From Spirochaetota bacterium (GTDB lineage Bacteria; Spirochaetota; UBA4802; UB4802): DNA of 5,885 bases. The stretch covers positions 1 through 5,885 of the forward strand of contig JAGYNX010000134.1 in assembly GCA_018399855.1 (NCBI GenBank), given 5' to 3'. The notes beneath the pieces were generated by a model, which made no database searches, had not been told where the DNA came from, and saw only the letters and a program-made list of their open reading frames with translations. The position numbers were made by a program, and so were the translations under genes. This document shows, one piece after another, positions 1-5,795 of the stretch (positions within the stretch are counted from its first letter, which is position 1; every line of letters starts with the position of its first letter).

Positions 1-2
1 CG

Positions 3-1628
3 AAATCCTTTATACAGAATATTAATGAATTAATCTTCAATGATAAACCATCCAGCTTCAGGGAACGCTTCACCATGCGCCGCCTGAGGTCGCGAAAGGA
101 CTTTCGGGAAAACCCCATAAAGCTGCACATGCTTGAACTGGTTGAAAGCCTGCGGGAAAACGGCTTTACCGATATTGAAGAAAAACTTGGTCTCGTGTAT
201 GATAAGATTACCGATGTTTCCGACGAGTTTTTCAGGATCGTGTTCAGATCATTTGAGAAAAACGTGAAGAGGGGCAACCTGGAGGGCATCATCAAAAGCG
301 TATCCTCGTCCCTCCCCGGAATATTTCTTTCCCTTCCCTTCTTCACCACCCTGAGCCATATGTACCAGGGGCGTGAACTCATGGCACAACTTGAGAAGCA
401 GTACCTTCCCGACCTGGATGACAACAAAAAAAAGATACTCTGGTTCACCGATACACTGGGAGACCTCAACGGGGTGGCTGCCACCATAAACGAGACAGGC
501 TGGGTAGCATATCATCGAAACAGGGACATACGACTGGTCACCTCGGTACCGGAGAATGTTCCCGTTGAGATGCCCCCTGGAACAATAAATCTTGAATCAC
601 TGTACTCATTTCCCCTGCCATATTACGAGAGCCTCACCATGCGTATTCCCTCGGTGTTGAAAGCCATAAAGGACCTTTCTGAATACGAGCCCGACGAGAT
701 ATACATATCCACGCCGGGACCTATAGGGCTGCTGGGACTGCTGGTGGCACGACTGCTCCAGGTAAAATGTACCGGGGTCTATCATACCGACTTCACCATG
801 CAGGTATCCAGGCTGGTTGATGATTCGGGGATAAGCAGCATGGTGGAAGCATTTACAAAGTGGTTTTACACCTCGATGGATACCATTGCGGTCCCCACAA
901 TTGAATACATGGATCTACTTGAATCGAGGGGTTTTGACAGAACAGCAATGGTACACTTCAAGAAGGCTATAGACGAAAAAATGTTCACCTTCAGGCCTGA
1001 AGGAAAAGACACCCTCAGGGAACTCTGCAGCATTGACGAGGGTATTAACCTGCTGTATGCTGGACGCATGTCACAGGACAAGAGCATCGATTTCATCGTG
1101 GACATACACCGCGAAATAACCACACGTGGATACCGGGTAAATACCATCTTTGCCGGTGACGGCCCATATTACAAAGAATTCCGGAAAAAACACGAAACAG
1201 AGGAAGGACTCTACTTCACCGGAAGACTGCCCCGCGAGACCCTTCCGCAAATATACTCAGGGGCTGACCTGTTCGTGTTTCCCAGCATCACCGACACGTT
1301 CGGCATGGTGGTACTGGAGGCCCAGGGCTGCGGCCTGCCCGCCGTGGTCTCTGACATTGGGGGACCCCGGGAAATCATCATCGACGGACAGACAGGAACA
1401 GTTGCCGCAAACGGTAACCTTGAAGAATGGGTAACAGCCATAACCCGTTATCTTGACATGATAGAAAAGAAACCGGAACAGTACATGGCAATACGTGAAG
1501 AAAGCCATGCGAACGCCCAGTCATACACCTGGGATGCCGTGCTGGATGACCTCTTCGGCCTGAACGGAGTCACACAGAATCACGAAAGCATAGAGAGCAC
1601 AGAAGATACCGTTCGCATTACCGCATAG
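3..1628 (+). CDS. Glycosyltransferase, GT4-like (GT-B fold), 5'-partial
   Basis: Probable retaining glycosyltransferase that moves a sugar from a nucleotide-sugar donor onto a lipid or glycan acceptor in the cytoplasm; donor and acceptor are unknown. Numbering from the first in-frame Met (base 75), about 120 residues of charged, helical sequence precede a GT-B N-domain starting ILWFTDTLGDLNGVAATI (121-138), with HTDF at 237-240. The C-domain has YAGRMSQDKSID (328-339), AGDGP (360-364), and FPSITDTFG followed by LEAQGCGLP. The usual EX7E pair is D407/E415, a conservative change. The tail after about residue 497 is polar. The frame has no stop from base 3 to base 75, and those 24 codons (FIQNINELIFNDKPSSFRER and so on) look coding, so the true start probably lies upstream. 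From memory of the family, similar proteins carry an N-terminal PHP phosphoesterase domain; this cannot be seen here. A weak AGGGAA lies 9 nt before the Met at 75, so a start there is not excluded. No operon link to the next gene is evident (410-bp gap). Confidence 0.92.
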   Translation, partial: KSFIQNINELIFNDKPSSFRERFTMRRLRSRKDFRENPIKLHMLELVESLRENGFTDIEEKLGLVYDKITDVSDEFFRIVFRSFEKNVKRGNLEGIIKSVSSSLPGIFLSLPFFTTLSHMYQGRELMAQLEKQYLPDLDDNKKKILWFTDTLGDLNGVAATINETGWVAYHRNRDIRLVTSVPENVPVEMPPGTINLESLYSFPLPYYESLTMRIPSVLKAIKDLSEYEPDEIYISTPGPIGLLGLLVARLLQVKCTGVYHTDFTMQVSRLVDDSGISSMVEAFTKWFYTSMDTIAVPTIEYMDLLESRGFDRTAMVHFKKAIDEKMFTFRPEGKDTLRELCSIDEGINLLYAGRMSQDKSIDFIVDIHREITTRGYRVNTIFAGDGPYYKEFRKKHETEEGLYFTGRLPRETLPQIYSGADLFVFPSITDTFGMVVLEAQGCGLPAVVSDIGGPREIIIDGQTGTVAANGNLEEWVTAITRYLDMIEKKPEQYMAIREESHANAQSYTWDAVLDDLFGLNGVTQNHESIESTEDTVRITA

Positions 1629-1643
1629 ACCAGAGGGCATAGA

Positions 1644-1676
1644 GTGACGGGTGACGAGTAACGGGTGACGGGTTAA
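1644..1676 (-). repeat. Left arm of the element: four inverted heptamers
   Basis: The units read GTGACGG, GTGACGA, GTAACGG and GTGACGG, followed by GTTAA. They are reverse complements of the heptamers in the right-hand array. The arm also aligns with TTAAACCCGTCACCC at the start of the right arm (from 1784), giving a possible stem of about 33 bp around a loop of about 107 nt. Confidence 0.75.
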
Positions 1677-1791
1677 GTCCAGTGTTAGATATATTTTTTC
1701 TTAGCCTGCAAAATCTTATTTTTAAGATTGACGCGTCGTTCCGGTAAAACGATACTCATGGTCAGGAAAACTCTGATCATCTATTAAACCC

Positions 1792-1903
1792 GTCACCCGT
1801 CACCCGTCACCTGTCACCTGTCACCCGTTACCCGTCACCTGTCACCCGTTACCCGTCACCCGTCACCTGTCACCCGTTACCCGTCACCCGTTACCCGTCA
1901 CCA
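1792..1903 (+). repeat. Heptanucleotide tandem array, 16 units
   Basis: Sixteen contiguous 7-bp units fill exactly 112 bp. They are variants of GTCACCC: eight GTCACCC/GTCACCA, four GTCACCT and four GTTACCC. Three units in the order GTCACCT, GTCACCC, GTTACCC form a 21-bp super-unit at 1813-1833, 1834-1854 and 1862-1882, with one extra heptamer (1855-1861) between the second and third. The super-unit suggests expansion by slippage or unequal exchange in multiples of 7 or 21 bp. The repeats are identical or one substitution apart, which rules out CRISPR because there are no spacers. Confidence 0.92.
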
Positions 1904-1957
1904 CTTTACCTCTGAGCCTCTGTGGTAATCTTTTTAAACCATTACCCACCCATAAAA

Positions 1958-1994
1958 TTTTTTTTGTTGACAGCTCACCCATTATAATTTAACT
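1958..1994 (+). promoter_or_regulatory. Probable promoter of the oxidoreductase-kinase-TetR cluster
   Basis: An eight-T tract (1958-1965) is followed by a perfect TTGACA (1967-1972) and a perfect TATAAT (1983-1988). These two hexamers are only 10 bp apart, too close to act as one sigma-70 pair. Either TTGACA works with a poor -10 in 1989-1995, or TATAAT works with a poor T-rich -35 near 1960-1965. In both readings transcription would start around 1995-2003, inside the tandem palindromes. Clearly promoter-like and correctly placed, but the exact elements are uncertain. Confidence 0.55.
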
Positions 1995-2016
1995 TTGTTA
2001 AACTTAACATTGTTAA
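1989..2016 (+). promoter_or_regulatory. Tandem 13-bp palindromes, probable TetR operator pair
   Basis: Two perfect-armed palindromes lie side by side: TTAACTTTGTTAA (1989-2001) and TTAACATTGTTAA (2004-2016). Each is TTAAC-N3-GTTAA, and their centres are 15 bp apart. They sit between the TATAAT and the ribosome binding site, where a bound repressor would block transcription. Twofold-symmetric sites of this size fit a homodimeric HTH regulator. The TetR gene at the end of the same cluster is the obvious candidate, giving autoregulation (inference). I found no further TTAAC-N3-GTTAA copy elsewhere in the window by eye. Confidence 0.65.
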
Positions 2017-2038
2017 TTTAATAAGCGAGGTTGGCATT

Positions 2039-3259
2039 ATGGCAAAAGTAACAGTACTTGGAGGATGCGGGGCGGTGGGCAGCGTGGCTGTGAGAACACT
2101 GGTTGGGCATCCGGCCTTTTCAGACGTGGTGATCGCCGATTACAACAGCGAAAAAGCCGAACACATGGCGGCCGAACTGGGTAACGGCACTACCGCCGCT
2201 TTCTTTGACGCGTATGACCCAAAGAGCATAAGCAAGGTGATACAGGGAAGTGACGTGGTGCTCAATTGCGTGGGTCCCTTTTATTCAACGGTAAAACCCA
2301 TACTTGAAGTGGTGCTTGAGGCCGGCATCAATTACGTGGACGTGTGCGACGACGTTGACGTCACCCTGGAGATACTTGACTGGGATGACAGGGCAAAAGA
2401 AAAGGGAGTCAAGGCCCTCATCGGCATGGGCAGCTCACCCGGTGTCACCAACATACTGGCCCGGCTTGCAGCCGACAGCCTTCTTGACCGTGTTGACGAG
2501 ATCGACATCTTTCACACCCATGGGGGTGAAGCCGTGGAGGGAGAGGGTGTTATCGAGCATCGCTTCCACTGCATGTCCATTGACATCCCCATGTTCCTTG
2601 ACGGCAAGCTGCAGCACGTCAAGTATTTTGAGGAGGACGGGATCGCCCTCAGGGAGAGATTTACCTTTCCCCAGGTGGGAGAAACCCTTCTCTACCCCTA
2701 CCCCCACCCGGAGCAGATCACCATACCGAAATACATTCCCCTGAAACACGTAACCAACAAGGGAAGCGTTCTTCCAGAGCCCTACTATAATCTCATCAGG
2801 GACATATGCGCCCTGGGACTGCAGGACAAGGAGCCCGTCAACGTGAAGGGTCAGAGCATCAGGCCTTATGACTTCTCCATAGCCTACATCATACGGGAAA
2901 GGGACAGGATACTCAAAGAAACCAATTTCGGTGCCCAGCGGGGCTGTGTTACCGTCATCGCCAAGGGAGAAAAAGACGGGGGATACATGGAATACCGTTT
3001 TCACATGGCATCCACCAGCCAGGCACTTGGCGAAGGAACCGGAATACCCGCGGCCATGGGCGCCATCGCCATGCAGCAGGGAATGGTACGCAAAACCGGC
3101 GTGATGCCGCCGGAGGCATGTATCGACGCCACCGAGTTCATCAACCTGCTGCCCGAGATAATGAAGGCCGATGAGTCATCACAAAAAGAAGGGGCCTTCG
3201 AAGGATTCCTTGTTGAGCAGATAGACGGCGAAGGCAACATCAGCACCATAGACCTGTAA
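2039..3259 (+). CDS. Saccharopine dehydrogenase-like NAD(P) oxidoreductase
   Basis: A cytoplasmic 406-residue oxidoreductase of the saccharopine dehydrogenase/reductase superfamily, which includes lysine-epsilon dehydrogenases, carboxynorspermidine dehydrogenases and many uncharacterised members. The N-terminal Rossmann fold shows VLGGCGAVG (6-14) as the dinucleotide loop and an acidic D34 after strand 2 (VIADYN), which hints at NAD rather than NADP. NCVGPFY (76-82), YVDVCDD (99-105) and GSSPGVTNILA (131-141) are typical of the family. GTGIPAAMGAIAM (333-345) lies near the C-terminus. Length is normal. No signal peptide or membrane segment is seen. The ATG start is supported by GCGAGG (2025-2030) 8 nt upstream. 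It is the first gene behind the promoter and operator pair, 59 bp before the kinase. The substrate is unknown: no lysine or polyamine genes are nearby, so a saccharopine role should not be assumed. Confidence 0.94.
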   Translation: MAKVTVLGGCGAVGSVAVRTLVGHPAFSDVVIADYNSEKAEHMAAELGNGTTAAFFDAYDPKSISKVIQGSDVVLNCVGPFYSTVKPILEVVLEAGINYVDVCDDVDVTLEILDWDDRAKEKGVKALIGMGSSPGVTNILARLAADSLLDRVDEIDIFHTHGGEAVEGEGVIEHRFHCMSIDIPMFLDGKLQHVKYFEEDGIALRERFTFPQVGETLLYPYPHPEQITIPKYIPLKHVTNKGSVLPEPYYNLIRDICALGLQDKEPVNVKGQSIRPYDFSIAYIIRERDRILKETNFGAQRGCVTVIAKGEKDGGYMEYRFHMASTSQALGEGTGIPAAMGAIAMQQGMVRKTGVMPPEACIDATEFINLLPEIMKADESSQKEGAFEGFLVEQIDGEGNISTIDL

Positions 3260-3265
3260 ACGGGG

Positions 3266-3314
3266 AAGTCTCCTCCTGTCCGGGAGGGGACTTTACATAC
3301 AAAATTCAGGAGGA
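3266..3314 (+). promoter_or_regulatory. Intercistronic hairpin with alternative anti-Shine-Dalgarno pairing
   Basis: AAGTCTCCTCC (3266-3276) and GGAGGGGACTT (3283-3293) form an 11-bp stem with one G-U pair and a 6-nt loop, starting 7 nt after the oxidoreductase stop. No T-run follows, so it is not a standard terminator. The 5'-arm bases TCCTCCTG (3271-3278) are also perfectly complementary to CAGGAGGA (3307-3314), which contains the kinase Shine-Dalgarno. The two pairings exclude each other: the local hairpin leaves the ribosome site free, and the long-range pairing would hide it. The complementarity is observed; a switching role is inference, and an mRNA stabiliser is the simpler alternative. 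Confidence 0.5.
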
Positions 3315-3318
3315 CGGT

Positions 3319-4908
3319 ATGGGATCAAAAAAAATTCCCCATGTGCTGGCCATTGATCATGGAACATCGGGATGCAAGGTGGCACTGGTATCAATATTCG
3401 GCAGGGTTGCAGACTTCCAGAATGAGCCTACACCAATTCATTTTCTTCCCGGTGGGGGGGCCGAACAAGACCCCCGTGACTGGTGGAACGCTTTTACCAG
3501 GGCCGCACGAAAACTTATGGCACGGGGAAGCGTTTCCCCCGCGTTGATCAGGGCAATTTGCGTATCAAGCACATTCTCAAGCACGGTGGCTGTCGACCGA
3601 GATGGGAAAGAACTGATGAATTCACTCACCTGGATGGACTCCCGGGGTGCTCCCCATGTGCAGAAATTCATGCGGGGCATTATCAACATTGACGGCTACG
3701 GCCTCAGCCGCATTCTGAACTGGATACGCAAAACCGGGGGAGGACCGGGATTATCAGGAAAAGATGACATCGCCCATGTCCTCTACCTTAAAAATGAAAG
3801 GCCAGATATTTACGAAAAGACATACAGGTTTCTCAGCAGCAAAGACTACTTCAACCTGAAACTCACCGGTGAATTTCTTGCCTCGTATGATGCCATGACC
3901 CTCTTCTGGGTAACAAACGCAAAGAACATCAACAACATGAACTATGATGATTCCCTGATATCAAAGCTCGGCATTGACAGGGAAAAACTGCCCCGCATGA
4001 TTCATTCCATCGACACGGTGGGCACACTGCTTCCATCGGTGGCTAAAAAGCTGGGGCTGGGGAAGGACGTAAAGGTGTACTCCGGTTCGCCGGATCACCA
4101 GTCAGCCCTGGTTGGTTCTGGTGCGGTAAAGGATTTCCAGGGACACCTCTACATCGGCACTTCTTCGTGGGTGGAGTGTATCGTTCCCTTCAAGAAGACC
4201 GATATACCGCACAGCATCGCCTCCCTTCCATCTTCCATACCGGGCAGGTATCAATGCGTCAACGAGCAGGACATGGCAGGGGGATGTCTCACCTATCTCA
4301 TAGAACACGTGCTGGACGCGAAGACATTGAAGCGGAAAAAGAACGAAAACCTCTACGCCGCCCTTGACCGTATCGTCTCTGAAACAGCGCCGGGGGCAGG
4401 CAGGCTCATCTTCACCCCGTGGCTTCATGGTGAGCGCAGCCCGGTGGACAGCAATACCCTGCGGGGAGGCATTCATAATCTCGCCGTCACCAGCAGCCGT
4501 GAGGAGATTGTGCGATCGGTATTTGAGGGTATCGCCTTCAACACCAGGTGGAACATGGATTATGTTGAGAAGTTTACCGGAAGGCCCTTTGATGGGTTGC
4601 ATTTCATAGGCGGCGGTGCCAGGTCGGACATATGGAGCCAGGTGTTTGCTGATATTCTGAACAGGCCCATACACCAGGTTGAAGATCCTCTCCAGGCCAA
4701 TGCCAGGGGGGCGGCCTTTATCGCGTCGGTGGGGATGGGACACCTGAAATTTGACGATATACCCCATCATGTCAGGATTACGGGAGAATACACGCCTCGC
4801 AAGCAGCACCGGCACCTGTATGATGACCTGTACCACGCCTTTCTGGAAATATACAGAAGAAACCGCACCCTGTATGACAGGCTGAATTCATCTGATAATA
4901 AAGGTTGA
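3319..4908 (+). CDS. FGGY-family carbohydrate kinase (xylulokinase-like)
   Basis: ATP-dependent sugar or polyol kinase, 529 residues, a usual length for the family. The two actin-like domains are recognisable. The N-terminal phosphate loop is AIDHGTSGCKVALVS (11-25), followed by AEQDPRDWW (48-56) and TWMDSRG (104-110), a substrate-side motif seen in xylulokinases. GSPDHQSALVGSGAV (256-270) supplies the likely catalytic base D259. REEIVRSVFEG (394-404) matches the second half of FGGY signature 2. FIGGGARSDIWSQVFADILN (429-448) is the adenosine-binding region, with NARGAAFIA after it. The start is fixed by AGGAGG (3308-3313), 5 nt before the ATG. It follows the oxidoreductase by 59 bp and is 32 bp before the regulator, so one operon is likely. 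Substrate is not determinable; the oxidoreductase partner may make or consume the same polyhydroxy compound (inference). The gene carries an A8 run just after the start and a G7 run at 3454-3460. Confidence 0.95.
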   Translation: MGSKKIPHVLAIDHGTSGCKVALVSIFGRVADFQNEPTPIHFLPGGGAEQDPRDWWNAFTRAARKLMARGSVSPALIRAICVSSTFSSTVAVDRDGKELMNSLTWMDSRGAPHVQKFMRGIINIDGYGLSRILNWIRKTGGGPGLSGKDDIAHVLYLKNERPDIYEKTYRFLSSKDYFNLKLTGEFLASYDAMTLFWVTNAKNINNMNYDDSLISKLGIDREKLPRMIHSIDTVGTLLPSVAKKLGLGKDVKVYSGSPDHQSALVGSGAVKDFQGHLYIGTSSWVECIVPFKKTDIPHSIASLPSSIPGRYQCVNEQDMAGGCLTYLIEHVLDAKTLKRKKNENLYAALDRIVSETAPGAGRLIFTPWLHGERSPVDSNTLRGGIHNLAVTSSREEIVRSVFEGIAFNTRWNMDYVEKFTGRPFDGLHFIGGGARSDIWSQVFADILNRPIHQVEDPLQANARGAAFIASVGMGHLKFDDIPHHVRITGEYTPRKQHRHLYDDLYHAFLEIYRRNRTLYDRLNSSDNKG

Positions 4909-4923
4909 CTGCCAGTCAGGCAG
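4909..4923 (+). other. Short hairpin between kinase stop and TetR start
   Basis: CTGCC (4909-4913) and GGCAG (4919-4923) form a 5-bp G/C-rich stem with loop AGTCA, immediately after the kinase TGA. Its 3' arm overlaps the AGAAGGA (4922-4928) that probably acts as ribosome site for the regulator. Folding could dampen regulator translation unless ribosomes finish the kinase nearby. The stem is short, so the effect is speculative. Confidence 0.3.
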
Positions 4924-4940
4924 AAGGATATACAGACCTC

Positions 4941-5576
4941 ATGAGCAAGCAACCACGATCAGAAAACGAGATCCAAAAGATCAGGAACACCATTCTCGAA
5001 AGCGCCCTGGACATCATCAGCGAGGAGGGATACCAGTCTTTCACCATGAGAAAGCTGGCATCCCGAATCAGGATGACGGCTGCCAATATCTACAATTATT
5101 ACGCCAACAAGGACTCCATCTACCTGGCCCTTGTGATTGAAGGTTTCACCATACTTCATCACGACATGTCCAGTGCCTATGCATCAGAAAACAACCCGGC
5201 TGCCCGATGGCAGAAAGTATTCGATGCCTATTACCAGTTTGGAATTACATACCCCCATCATTATGATATCATGTTCTCCCTGCCCACCCCAAGGTATGAA
5301 GACTTCGTTGGAACCGAACTTGAAGATACTGCCGCCATTGAGATGGATCTTTCCAACCGAATCATAGAAATTGCCGTGCAGTCAGTGATTGATGCCTCCG
5401 GTGGAGGGGATGCAATCAGCCGGGAAGAAGCACAGCAACGTACCGTTGAAGCATGGAGTATGCTGCATGGCCTGTTGAGCCTGAAAAACAGCCGTGTTCT
5501 GCAGTATGTCATTACTGACATCGATTCGGTATACCGGCATTTTCTCGATGACCTGCGGCGAAACATTTCCAGTTGA
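4941..5576 (+). CDS. TetR/AcrR-family transcriptional regulator with WHG-type C-domain
   Basis: A 211-residue ligand-responsive DNA-binding repressor, acting as a dimer in the cytoplasm. The N-terminal TetR domain is clear: helix 1 (residues 9-28, ILESALDIISEEGYQSFTMR), then the helix-turn-helix KLASRIRMTAANIYNYYANK (38-57), where TAANIYNYY is the recognition helix. The rest is the helical ligand and dimer domain. AWSMLHGLLSL (171-181) fits the WHG-type C-terminal domain found in part of this family. I chose ATG 4941: it has AGAAGGA 12 nt upstream and begins a typical polar leader. A TTG at 4905 in the same frame would add 12 residues and overlap the kinase stop, but it has no spaced ribosome site. 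As the last gene of the cluster it probably controls its own operon through the palindromes at 1989-2016 (inference). Its ligand is unknown. Confidence 0.94.
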   Translation: MSKQPRSENEIQKIRNTILESALDIISEEGYQSFTMRKLASRIRMTAANIYNYYANKDSIYLALVIEGFTILHHDMSSAYASENNPAARWQKVFDAYYQFGITYPHHYDIMFSLPTPRYEDFVGTELEDTAAIEMDLSNRIIEIAVQSVIDASGGGDAISREEAQQRTVEAWSMLHGLLSLKNSRVLQYVITDIDSVYRHFLDDLRRNISS

Positions 5577-5697
5577 CAGAAGGATAGATCCTGTTTTGGG
5601 GGTGAATTAAAAAATCGGTTAATAACATGAATTTCAATGTCAATTTTTAATGAAGAAGAGCACATTCCTCTTTGTCATGCGAACGTACACCACGAGG
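5577..5697. other. Gene-free stretch after the TetR gene
   Basis: No coding frame, RNA gene or strong terminator is seen here. Two weak foldbacks occur: AGGA/TCCT at 5581-5592, followed by four Ts, and AAGAG/CTCTT at 5656-5672. Both have stems of five base pairs or fewer. The former is the only candidate terminator close to the stop codon, and it is poor. Confidence 0.4.
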
Positions 5698-5795
5698 CCC
5701 CCTATATCCCCCCAGGGGGACAAAAAATACATATAAATGAAATTTTCAGGTGGTGACATTTAATATAATGAGTCAGGAGTCCCCCTGGGATATAT
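5698..5795. repeat. REP-like inverted pair (REPIN/BIME-like)
   Basis: The left copy is CCCCCTATATCCCCCC followed by AGGGGGAC (5698-5721). The right copy, GTCCCCCTGGGATATA (5779-5794), is its inverse. Together they form a 16-bp stem (5703-5707 plus 5711-5721 with 5779-5794) with a CCC bulge and a 57-nt AT-rich loop. The left copy is itself partly palindromic (CCCCC/GGGGG). The form CCCCCT-A/T-rich-CCCCC-AGGGGGAC resembles common G/C-rich intergenic repeats that I recall from many bacterial genomes; family membership is not checked. A paired inverted arrangement fits elements moved by REP-associated transposases (inference). Confidence 0.6.

Larger units (their letters stand above)
1629..1926. 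repeat. Composite palindromic intergenic element with heptamer arms
   Basis: The element starts directly after the glycosyltransferase stop. The outer ends are imperfect inverted copies: ACCAGAGGGCATAGAG at 1629-1644 against CCTCTGAGCCTCTGTGGT at 1909-1926. Inside these, the left arm (1644-1676) carries four heptamers of the GTGACGG type. The right arm (1792-1903) carries sixteen complementary heptamers of the GTCACCC type. Bases 1644-1669 are complementary to 1841-1866 with one mismatch, and several other registers pair almost as well. The centre (1677-1791) is unique, AT-rich sequence. No transposase or open reading frame is inside. It is best described as a non-autonomous, REP/MITE-like repeat. 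Its mobility is inference; the inverted symmetry is directly visible. Confidence 0.7.

Noticed and set aside
75..77. ATG at 75 as the real start of the glycosyltransferase
   Set aside because: The frame stays open and protein-like back to the window edge, and the upstream AGGGAA is weak. It remains possible but is less likely than an upstream start.
1712..1729. Terminator for the glycosyltransferase gene
   Set aside because: The AATCTTA/TAAGATT stem is A/T-only apart from one G-C pair, is followed by GACGCG, and lies inside the repeat element.
1792..1903. CRISPR array
   Set aside because: The units are contiguous 7-mers with no spacers, and no cas genes are present.
2435..3004. A 189-codon open frame on the minus strand
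   Set aside because: It is antisense to the well-supported saccharopine-dehydrogenase-like gene and has no family features.
3266..3293. Rho-independent terminator after the oxidoreductase gene
   Set aside because: The stem is strong, but it is followed by TACATAC rather than a T-run, and the kinase follows closely on the same strand.
4102..4836. A 244-codon open frame on the minus strand
   Set aside because: It lies wholly inside the kinase gene, whose FGGY motifs are clear on the plus strand. The minus-strand product has no recognisable motif, so it is a shadow.
4905..4907. TTG start for the TetR gene
   Set aside because: The only purine-rich stretch directly abuts it with no spacing, while ATG 4941 has a usable ribosome site and gives a typical TetR N-terminus.
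5261..5665. A 134-codon minus-strand frame reaching into the gap after the TetR gene
   Set aside because: Most of it is antisense to the TetR gene, the serine-rich product looks non-natural, and no ribosome site precedes its start near 5665.
5743..5769. Promoter TTTTCA / TATAAT in the loop of the REP-like pair
   Set aside because: The spacing is 15 bp and the -35 is weak. No gene start follows within the window, so it is not listed as a feature.
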